A stretch of 64,000 nucleotides of DNA. Source: Aldehydirespirator sp965116965 (GTDB lineage Bacteria > Actinomycetota > Acidimicrobiia > Acidimicrobiales > Aldehydirespiratoraceae). How positions within the stretch are numbered: position 1 is the first letter of the stretch; the number at the start of each line of letters is the position of its first letter. The notes under the pieces are model-generated. The model ran no database searches, was not told the origin of the DNA, and saw nothing but the letters and a program-made list of their open reading frames with translations. Position numbers and translations under genes: made by a program. This document shows positions 33,689-40,681 of this stretch, in pieces. The stretch covers positions 1,240,001 to 1,304,000 of the forward strand of contig OZ220743.1 of NCBI GenBank assembly GCA_965116965.1. Direction: 5' to 3'.

Positions 33689-34503
33689 TTCCCGCCGCTT
33701 TCGACTACGAAGTCGCCGAGTCTGCCGACCACGCGATCTCGCTGCTGGGCGAGCACGGCGACGACGCCAAGCTGCTGGCCGGGGGCCACAGCCTCATACC
33801 GATGATGCGCTACCGGCTGGCCACGCCCAGCGTGCTGGTCGACGTGGGCCGTCTCGACGACCTGCGGTACATCCGCACCGGCAACGGCACGGTGTCCATC
33901 GGGGCGCTCACCCGCCACAGCGAGCTCGAGCACTCGGCCGCGCTGGCCGAGGCCTGCCCGATGCTGGCCTCGGTGGCCGCGCTGGTGGGTGATCCCGCGG
34001 TGCGCCACCGGGGCACGCTGGGCGGCACCATCGCCCACGCCGACCCGGCGTCGGACCTGCCCGCGGCGGTGCTGGCCCTGGGCGGCACCATCGTGGCCCA
34101 GGGCCCCGGCGGGTCGCGCGAGATCGCGGCCACGGACTTCTTCACCGGGTACTTCGAGTCGGTGCTGGCCGACGACGAGATGATCACCGAGGTGAGGGTG
34201 CCGGCCGGCAGCGGCGGATGGAACTACCAGAAGTTCAACCGCCGGGCCCAGGACTGGGCCATCGTCGGGGTAGCCGTGGCCGGTGGAGGCGCGGGCGTGA
34301 GCCTGGTCAACATGGGCTCGACACCCGTCCGGGCCTCCGGCGTGGAGGCCGCGGTGGCCGGCGGGGCATTGGCCGCGGAGGCAGCTGCGGCGGCCGCCGA
34401 CGGGCTCGATCCCCCCGACGACCTCAACGCCGACGCCGAGTACCGCAGCCACCTGGCCAGGGTGCTCACCGAGCGCGCCCTGAACGCCGCCGGAGTCGCC
34501 TGA
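33685..34503 (+). CDS. coxM: Cox-type molybdenum hydroxylase, FAD-binding medium subunit
   Basis: A 272-residue FAD subunit: AKLLAGGHSLIPMM (~residues 33-46) and HRGTLGGTIAHADPASDLPA (~109-128) bind FAD, and a CO-dehydrogenase flavoprotein C-terminal domain follows. GTG 33685 overlaps the coxL stop (GTGA) and has AAGGAGG upstream. The S-L-M order agrees with form II assignments. No maturation genes (coxDEF) are adjacent in this window. Confidence 0.9.
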   Translation: MIPAAFDYEVAESADHAISLLGEHGDDAKLLAGGHSLIPMMRYRLATPSVLVDVGRLDDLRYIRTGNGTVSIGALTRHSELEHSAALAEACPMLASVAALVGDPAVRHRGTLGGTIAHADPASDLPAAVLALGGTIVAQGPGGSREIAATDFFTGYFESVLADDEMITEVRVPAGSGGWNYQKFNRRAQDWAIVGVAVAGGGAGVSLVNMGSTPVRASGVEAAVAGGALAAEAAAAAADGLDPPDDLNADAEYRSHLARVLTERALNAAGVA

Positions 34504-34568
34504 GCGTCAACTGAACTGACATCTAGTCGGTCGAGCCAAGCCCGGCCGGCGGGTCCTGTCAAGGGCGC

Positions 34569-34596
34569 GCCCTGGCGGCGCTTGCGCCGGCAGGGC
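34569..34596 (+). terminator. GC-rich hairpin after coxM
   Basis: Arms GCCCTGGCGGCGC (34569-34581) and GCGCCGGCAGGGC (34584-34596) pair at 12 of 13 positions; a few loop-proximal pairs must open to form a loop. There is no T-run, so it is a candidate 3' stem for the cox operon rather than a classical intrinsic terminator. Confidence 0.5.
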
Positions 34597-34684
34597 TTGC
34601 CCCCGTGCCACCCCCCGGCCTTGGGTTTGGGCCTGCGCCACCTTCTGGCTTGTAGCAGGGCCGGTTGCGGGCAACACTGGCGGC

Positions 34685-36265
34685 ATGGCCCGACTTCCTT
34701 CCGCGGTAACTCGAACCTCGGTGGCGGGGATGGTGTCGACCGTGGACCACCTGGCCACCGGGGTGGGGGTGGACCTGCTGCGGCGAGGGGGGTCGGCGGT
34801 GGACGCGGCGGTGGGCGCCAACGCAGTGCTGGCGGTGACGTCTCCCCACATGTGCGGGCCGGGCGGGGATGTGTGGGCGCTGGTGCACGACGGGGACAGT
34901 GTCCCGGCGGCCGCGCTCGATGCCGCCGGGTTCGCCGGGTCGGGCGCCGACCCTGATCGGCTACGAGCGCAGGGTCACGGCGAGATGCCGTTGCACGGCG
35001 ATGTGGCCTCGGTCACCGTGCCCGGAGCGGTGGACGGCTGGCTGGCTCTGCACGCCCGCTACGGGCGGCTGCCCCTGGCCGAGGTGCTGGCCGAGGCCAT
35101 CCGGATCGCCGACGGCGGCTTCGCGGCCTCGCCGCTGCTGGCCGAGCGGGCGGGCGAGGTGGCCGGAGTGGACGGCAACACCGACATCCCGGCAGGGCTT
35201 CGGGCCGGAGCGGTGGTGCGGCGGCCGGGAACTGCACGGGCGTTCAGGGCCATCGTCGAGCACGGCCGCGACGGCTACTACGGCGGCGAGTTCGGTGAGG
35301 GCCTGCTGGCGTTGGGCGCGGGGGAGTACAGCACCGATGACCTGGCTCGGCCGATTGCTCGCTGGGTGGAGCCGGTGCGGGCCGAGGCGTTCGATCATGT
35401 GCTGTGGACGGTGCCGCCCACATCGCAGGGCTACCTGACCTTGGCCGGAGCATGGATCGCCGACGGTCTCGACCTGGGCGACCGCGACGACGACCGGTGG
35501 GCCCACCTGCTGATCGAGGCAGCCTCCCAGGCCGCTCACGACCGGGTCCGGGTGCTGTACGACGGTGCCGACGGCCAGGCGCTGGTCGATCCGGCCCGGC
35601 TCGGACCCCGGCGCGACGCCATCGACCCCGAACGGGCCGGCAACGTCGCTGCGCCCGCGGCCATGGGCGACACCACCTACCTGTGCGCGGTGGACGGCGA
35701 CGGTATGGGTGTGTCGCTGATCAACTCCAACGCCAACGGCTTCGGTGCCCTGCTGGTGGCCGGCGGCACCGGGATCTTCCTGCACGACCGGGGCCTGGGC
35801 TTCAACCTGGTCCCGGGCCACTCGGCCGAGTACGGGCCGGGCCGCCGACCGCCCCACACGCTGTCCCCGGCGCTGGTCACCAACCCCGACGGGTCACTGC
35901 GCCAGGTGCTGGGAACCATGGGCGGCGACTCTCAGCCCCAGATCCTGCTGCAGTTGCTGGCCCGCACTCTCGGCCTCGGCCAGTCTCCGGGCGCGGCCAT
36001 CCGAGCGCCCCGCTGGGTGCTGACCCCGGACGACCGCGAGGCCGGATTCGCCACCTGGGTCCCCGGCCAAGGCCGCCGGGTGCTGATCGAGGACGCGACC
36101 ACCGGCTGGCACGAGTCCCTGGCCGCCCGCGGCCACAACACAGAGCTACGAGACGAGTCGCCCCACACCTACGGCCACGCCCACCTCATAGAGGTCACCG
36201 ACCAAGGCACCCTCGCCGGAGCGGCCGACCCCAGAGCAGCAATAGGAGTAGCCGCCGGCCTCTAG
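34685..36265 (+). CDS. Gamma-glutamyltransferase family protein
   Basis: A 526-residue Ntn-hydrolase-type protein. The large-subunit features GGSAVDAAVGANAVLAVTSP and GPGGDVWALVHD lie near the start. The autoprocessing threonine is likely in MGDTTYLCAVDGDG near residue 325, with PGRRPPHTLSPALV and GTMGGDSQPQILLQ following. No signal peptide is visible, so it is probably cytoplasmic. It could be a gamma-glutamyl hydrolase/transferase or a related acylase. It lies 180 bp after coxM, separated by the GC-rich hairpin. Confidence 0.82.
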   Translation: MARLPSAVTRTSVAGMVSTVDHLATGVGVDLLRRGGSAVDAAVGANAVLAVTSPHMCGPGGDVWALVHDGDSVPAAALDAAGFAGSGADPDRLRAQGHGEMPLHGDVASVTVPGAVDGWLALHARYGRLPLAEVLAEAIRIADGGFAASPLLAERAGEVAGVDGNTDIPAGLRAGAVVRRPGTARAFRAIVEHGRDGYYGGEFGEGLLALGAGEYSTDDLARPIARWVEPVRAEAFDHVLWTVPPTSQGYLTLAGAWIADGLDLGDRDDDRWAHLLIEAASQAAHDRVRVLYDGADGQALVDPARLGPRRDAIDPERAGNVAAPAAMGDTTYLCAVDGDGMGVSLINSNANGFGALLVAGGTGIFLHDRGLGFNLVPGHSAEYGPGRRPPHTLSPALVTNPDGSLRQVLGTMGGDSQPQILLQLLARTLGLGQSPGAAIRAPRWVLTPDDREAGFATWVPGQGRRVLIEDATTGWHESLAARGHNTELRDESPHTYGHAHLIEVTDQGTLAGAADPRAAIGVAAGL

Positions 36266-36321
36266 CGAATCTGGCGCTATTTTGCATGCTAAACTTCTGA
36301 ATTGGCGCTACACTCCGCGAC

Positions 36322-36552
36322 ATGACGAGCATCCAGGTGAAGAACGTGCCGAGCGATGTCCATCAGACGCTCCGGGAACGCGCCGTAGGTTCGGGCCAGT
36401 CATTGCAGGAGTACCTGTTGCAGTTGCTCTGCGAACAGGCCCGCACTCCAACGCTGGACGAGGTGCTGGAGCGAGCCGCCGGTCGCGCCGGTGGCAACAT
36501 CGGACTTGAAGCGGCCGTCGCGGCCGTTCGGGCCGACCGCGACTCGCGTTGA
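36322..36552 (+). CDS. FitA/VapB-like ribbon-helix-helix antitoxin
   Basis: A 76-residue protein with an N-terminal ribbon-helix-helix (SIQVKNVPSDVHQTLRERA, then SLQEYLLQLLCEQA) and a C-terminal tail rich in Ala/Arg. This is the FitA-like antitoxin pattern. Its TGA overlaps the TTG of the toxin gene. The direct repeats TGGCGCTA at 36272 and 36303 flank the presumed promoter and may be its binding sites. Confidence 0.88.
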   Translation: MTSIQVKNVPSDVHQTLRERAVGSGQSLQEYLLQLLCEQARTPTLDEVLERAAGRAGGNIGLEAAVAAVRADRDSR

Positions 36553-36938
36553 TCGTCACCGATGCCAGCATCGTCGTGCTGGCCCTGGGCGATGACGGAC
36601 CGCGGGGTGACGCGGCTCGGCAGCGTCTCCGCGGTGAACGGATCATCGCGCCCGAACTGCTCGACTTGGAGGTGGTGTCGGCCTGGCGACGGCACGAAGC
36701 AGAGGGTCGTCTCGATCCCAAGCGGGCGGCGCTAGCTCGCTCCGACCTCAGATACCTTCGGGTTGAGCGCATCTCGCATCGGCTCCTGATGGAGCGCTGC
36801 TGGGAACTGCGAGACAACGTGACCGTCTACGACGCTGTGTACGTCGCGCTCGCCGAACTACTGGACGCGCCGCTGGTCACGGCCGACGGCAAGCTCGCCA
36901 ACGCCCCCGGCACACGCTGCCGAATCGAGGTCCTCTAG
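36549..36938 (+). CDS. vapC: PIN-domain toxin (VapC/FitB-like)
   Basis: A 129-residue PIN ribonuclease: IVTDASIVVLALG (Asp4), LLDLEVVSAWRR (Glu ~40), VTVYDAVYVALAELL (Asp ~95) and PLVTADGKLANAPG (Asp ~113). A TTG start in a TTGA overlap with the antitoxin stop shows tight coupling. Independent of the VapBC pair at 15181. Confidence 0.88.
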   Translation: MIVTDASIVVLALGDDGPRGDAARQRLRGERIIAPELLDLEVVSAWRRHEAEGRLDPKRAALARSDLRYLRVERISHRLLMERCWELRDNVTVYDAVYVALAELLDAPLVTADGKLANAPGTRCRIEVL

Positions 36939-37021
36939 CGGAGAATGCGGAGACCGGAGTCCCGCACGGGCCGGGTTAGGGTGGACTGCGTCAGGGGCAC
37001 GAGCAGCGGGAGGTGTGAACG

Positions 37022-37906
37022 GTGTTTGAGCGGTTCACCGACAGGGCCCGTCGAGTGGTGGTCCTGGCCCAGGAGGAGGCGCGCCTCCTCAACCACAACT
37101 ACATCGGCACCGAGCACATCCTGCTGGGGCTCATCCATGAGGGCGAGGGGGTGGCGGCCCAGGCGCTGGAGTCGCTGAAGATCAGCCTCGAGTCCGTGCG
37201 GGAAGAGGTGGAGTCAGTCATCGGCCAGGGCGGCAGCGCGCCCAGCGGCCACATCCCCTTCACGCCCAGGGCCAAGAAGATCCTGGAGCTGAGCCTGCGC
37301 GAGGCGCTGAAACTCAAGCACAACTACATCGGTACCGAGCACATCCTGCTCGGCCTGTTGCGCGAGGGCGAGGGAGTGGCCGCGCAAGTGCTCGTGAAGC
37401 TGGGAGCAGGCCTGCCCCGGGTGCGCGAGCAGGTCATCCAGTTGCTGGAGGCCTCCGACGAGGCGACAGCGTCGGCATGGATCACCGAGCCGGAGGGGAC
37501 CGTTGTCGTGTCGGACCGGGTCAACGTTTTCAGTCGTGGGCCTCTGGAGGCGACCGTGGGTTACTCCCGGGCGGTCCGCGTCGGCCGCCATGTGGCGGTG
37601 GCGGGCACGACCACGCTCGGACCGGACGGGGTCGAGCATCCCGGCGACTGCTACAGACAGGCGAAGGTCGTGCTGAAGTACATCGAGGATGCGCTGGACC
37701 GAGCGGGGGCGTCACTCAACGACGTGGTGCGGACCCGGGCGTTCCTCACCGACATGTCGCAGGCCGAGGAATACGGGCGGGCGCACGGCGAGGTCTTCGG
37801 CGATATCCGTCCCGCGGCCACTCTGGTGGAGGTCTCGGCGCTGGTGCATCCCGACCTCGTCGTCGAGATAGAGGTCGACGCCATCATCTCGTCGGTCCGG
37901 ACCTAA
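37022..37906 (+). CDS. ClpC-type N-terminal domain fused to RidA domain
   Basis: A 294-residue protein. Residues ~1-145 are a double Clp-N domain nearly canonical for ClpC: MFERFTDRARRVVVLAQEEA, two NYIGTEHILLGL repeats and a linker PFTPRAKKILEL. All AAA+ modules are absent. From ~160 it becomes a RidA/YjgF-type domain: VGYSRAVRVGRHVAVAGTTT, VVRTRAFLTDMSQ (conserved Arg), FGDIRPAATLVEV and VEIEVDAI. RidA proteins hydrolyse reactive imines/enamines; Clp-N domains recruit substrates or phospho-arginine and adaptors. The frame is open, GTG start after GGGAGG. The combination is unusual; the role is unknown. Confidence 0.88.
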   Translation: MFERFTDRARRVVVLAQEEARLLNHNYIGTEHILLGLIHEGEGVAAQALESLKISLESVREEVESVIGQGGSAPSGHIPFTPRAKKILELSLREALKLKHNYIGTEHILLGLLREGEGVAAQVLVKLGAGLPRVREQVIQLLEASDEATASAWITEPEGTVVVSDRVNVFSRGPLEATVGYSRAVRVGRHVAVAGTTTLGPDGVEHPGDCYRQAKVVLKYIEDALDRAGASLNDVVRTRAFLTDMSQAEEYGRAHGEVFGDIRPAATLVEVSALVHPDLVVEIEVDAIISSVRT

Positions 37907-37953
37907 CGGCCGGTTCGGGGAGTGCGCCTTCGGGCGCCGGTAGGGTCTTGGCG

Positions 37954-39396
37954 ATGCGCGGTGTGATCTCGGCAGCGGGTTACGTGCCGTACCACCGACT
38001 CGACCGGTCCGAGATCGCTGCATTCTTCGGCTCGGGAGGTGGCACGGGCACCCGGGCGGTGGCGTCCTACGATGAGGACACCACCACCATGGGCCAGGCC
38101 GCTGCCGATCTGGCCTTGCGCTCCACGACGGCTGAACCCGAGTCCGTCTGGTTCGCTACCTCGGCACCTGCCTATCTGGAGAAGACCAACGCGGCAGCCA
38201 TCCACGCCGCTCTGCGGCTCGATCCGGCCGTGGACGCGCTCGACTTCGGGGGTGCGGTCCGCTCCGGGATCGGCGCGCTGCGCGCGGCTTTGGCTGGGAG
38301 TGGCCGGACGCTGGTGGTCTCAGCCGATGCTCGTGACGGCCTGCCCGCCGGCGCGGACGAGGCCTCTGCCGGCGACGGCGCGGCCGCCGTGCTGGTGGGC
38401 GACGACTCCGATGGGCCGGTGCTGGCCGAGTACCTCGGCGGAGCGTCCCGCACGCTTGAGGTCACCGAGCGCTGGCGGATCCCCGGCGGGGCGAGTTCGC
38501 GCACGTGGGAGGAGCGCTTCGGCGCCCACGTACTGGGTCCGGCCGCGGCCGAGGCGTGGCAGGCCGCCTTGGCCGGAAGCGGTGTGGACGGCACAACCGG
38601 CATCGATCGCCTCGCGGTCACCGGCCTCAACAGCCGGGCGGTCGCCAATGCACTCAAGGCCATCGGCGCCAAGGCCGACAGCCTCGTGGACCCCCTCATC
38701 AACACGGTCGGCAACACAGCCACCGCCCATCCGGCACTCCTGCTGTGTTCCGCCCTTGAGCACGCTGTCCCTGGAGAGACCATCGCGGTGGTGGCACTGG
38801 CCGACGGTGTGGAGGCGATCATCCTGCGAGCCACCGAGGCCATAGCAGACCACCGTCCGGCCGCACCGATTGCGGGACAGATCGCGCAGAGTGGATCCCT
38901 CTCCTACGGCCGCTTCCTGGCTTGGCGCAACATGGTGACGGTCGAGCCGCCGAACCGGCCGGCCCCGGCCCGCCCGTCGTCGTCGGCCGCCAACCGCCGC
39001 ACCGACTGGAAGTACGGGTTCACCGGCTCCCGGGACCGGTCCAGCGAGATGGTGCACCTGCCGCCGGCCCGGGTGTCGCAGAGGGGCGGCGCAGCCGACG
39101 ACATGGATCCGGCGCCCATGGCCCACACCTCCGGCACCGTGGCCAGCTTCACCGTGGACCGGCTGGCCTACTCGCCAAGCCCGCCCACCGTGTTCGCGGT
39201 GGTCGACTTCGACGGCGGTGGCCGAGTCCCGCTGGAGCTGACTGACGTCGACGCCGACGAGGTGCATGTCGGCATGCGGCTCGTGCCCACGTTCCGGCGG
39301 CTCTACACCGCCGACGACATCCACAACTACTTCTGGAAGGCCCGACCCTTGCGGGACGGCGCGTCCGACGGTGTACCTCCCGGAGACAGCCGGTGA
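37954..39396 (+). CDS. HMG-CoA synthase-like protein with OB-fold (DUF35-type) C-terminus
   Basis: A 480-residue protein. Residues ~1-320 have a thiolase/ketoacyl-synthase fold of the HMG-CoA synthase type (ISAAGYVPYHRLDRSEIA start; KTNAAAIHAAL; INTVGNTATAHPALLL). In place of the usual nucleophile region there is DFGGAVRSGIGALRAAL without cysteine, so it may be a non-classical or structural subunit. Residues ~335-470 contain a rubredoxin-less OB-fold domain (SGTVASFTVDRLAY, VFAVVDFDGGGRVPLELTDV). It is coupled by GTGA to the thiolase gene, suggesting a thiolase-OB complex like those in steroid/acyl-CoA degradation. Confidence 0.75.
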   Translation: MRGVISAAGYVPYHRLDRSEIAAFFGSGGGTGTRAVASYDEDTTTMGQAAADLALRSTTAEPESVWFATSAPAYLEKTNAAAIHAALRLDPAVDALDFGGAVRSGIGALRAALAGSGRTLVVSADARDGLPAGADEASAGDGAAAVLVGDDSDGPVLAEYLGGASRTLEVTERWRIPGGASSRTWEERFGAHVLGPAAAEAWQAALAGSGVDGTTGIDRLAVTGLNSRAVANALKAIGAKADSLVDPLINTVGNTATAHPALLLCSALEHAVPGETIAVVALADGVEAIILRATEAIADHRPAAPIAGQIAQSGSLSYGRFLAWRNMVTVEPPNRPAPARPSSSAANRRTDWKYGFTGSRDRSSEMVHLPPARVSQRGGAADDMDPAPMAHTSGTVASFTVDRLAYSPSPPTVFAVVDFDGGGRVPLELTDVDADEVHVGMRLVPTFRRLYTADDIHNYFWKARPLRDGASDGVPPGDSR

Positions 39397-40631
39397 GCTC
39401 GCACGGCATCACCGACCGCGTGGCCGTCATCGGCATGGGCTGCACCCCCTTCGCCGAGCACTGGGGCGCCTCCCTCGACGACCTGATCATCGACGCGGCC
39501 CACGCCGCCTACCGCTCGGCCGGCATCGCTCAGGGCGACATCGACGCCTTCTGGTTCGGCACGTCGCAGTCGGCCGCCTCCGGCCTGGGCATGGCCGGAC
39601 CCCTCAAGATCCAGGGCAAGCCGGTCACCCGGGTGGAGAACTACTGCGCCACCGGCTCCGAGGCCCTGCGCCAGGCCTGCTACGCGGTGGCCTCAGGGGC
39701 CTACGACACCGCCATGGCCTTGGGGGCCGAGAAGGTGAAGGACGGCGGCTACCAGGGCCTCAACGCCTTCCCCATCCCCACCGACGGCACCCAGCGCACG
39801 CTCACCGCCGCGGCCATGTTCAGCCTGATGCTGCCCGCCTACGCCGACCGCTACGGCGTCGATGCCGACGAATTGCGCTACGCCGCGGCCCGCATCGCCT
39901 CCAAGAACCACCACAACGGGGCCCGCAACCCTCTGGCCCAGTTCCGCCGGGAGATGACGGCCGAGCGGATCTGCGCGATGCCCGCCGTGGCCGGGATGCT
40001 GTCGGTGTTCGACTGCGCCGGAGTGGCCGACGGGGCCGCGGCCGCCATCGTGTGCCGGGCCGAAGACGCCCACCGCTGGTGCGCCGACCCGCTGTACGTG
40101 AAGGGGCTGTCGGTGGTCACCGGCACGGGGGCAGGGTCGCTCGACCCCGACTACGACTACACCACCATGCCGGAGTGCGCTAAGGCTGCAACCGACGCCT
40201 GCGCCCAGGCCGGCGTCACCGATCCCCGCTCGCAGTTGGCCCTGGCCGAGGTCCACGACTGCTTCACCCCCACCGAGCTGGTGCTCATGGAGGACCTGGG
40301 GTTCTCGGCGAGGGGCACCGCCTGGCGTGACGTGCTCGACGGGGTCTTCGACCTCGACGGCGAGCTGCCCGTCAACACCGACGGCGGGCTCAAGTCGTTC
40401 GGCCATCCGGTGGGCGCCAGCGGCCTGCGGATGCTGTACGAGGTGTGGCTGCAGCTGCGGGGCGAGGCTCCCGCCGACCGCCGCATCCCCACCACGGACC
40501 GGACCCTGGGCCTCACCCACAACCTGGGCGGCTATCCCGGCGAGATCGTGAGCTTCGTCGGAGTCTTCGGCACCGATCCGGCCCCCACTCAGCCCACCCA
40601 CTCCGACATTCCTGGAGTTGAGGACCTATAA
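39393..40631 (+). CDS. Thiolase / lipid-transfer-type acetyl-CoA acetyltransferase
   Basis: A 412-residue thiolase-fold enzyme with the acyl-binding cysteine in ENYCATGSEALRQAC (~residue 88), EVHDCFTPTELVL (histidine ~286) and GGLKSFGHPVGASG (~331-344). This is the SCP2/Ltp-type thiolase group that acts with DUF35/OB partners, here encoded by the previous gene with a 4-bp overlap. Likely removes or condenses acetyl or propionyl units on CoA thioesters. Confidence 0.85.
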   Translation: MSSHGITDRVAVIGMGCTPFAEHWGASLDDLIIDAAHAAYRSAGIAQGDIDAFWFGTSQSAASGLGMAGPLKIQGKPVTRVENYCATGSEALRQACYAVASGAYDTAMALGAEKVKDGGYQGLNAFPIPTDGTQRTLTAAAMFSLMLPAYADRYGVDADELRYAAARIASKNHHNGARNPLAQFRREMTAERICAMPAVAGMLSVFDCAGVADGAAAAIVCRAEDAHRWCADPLYVKGLSVVTGTGAGSLDPDYDYTTMPECAKAATDACAQAGVTDPRSQLALAEVHDCFTPTELVLMEDLGFSARGTAWRDVLDGVFDLDGELPVNTDGGLKSFGHPVGASGLRMLYEVWLQLRGEAPADRRIPTTDRTLGLTHNLGGYPGEIVSFVGVFGTDPAPTQPTHSDIPGVEDL

Positions 40632-40681
40632 GGTCCTTGTCCACAGGAATCTCGGCAAGATGACTCCCGAGGAGCATTGAT

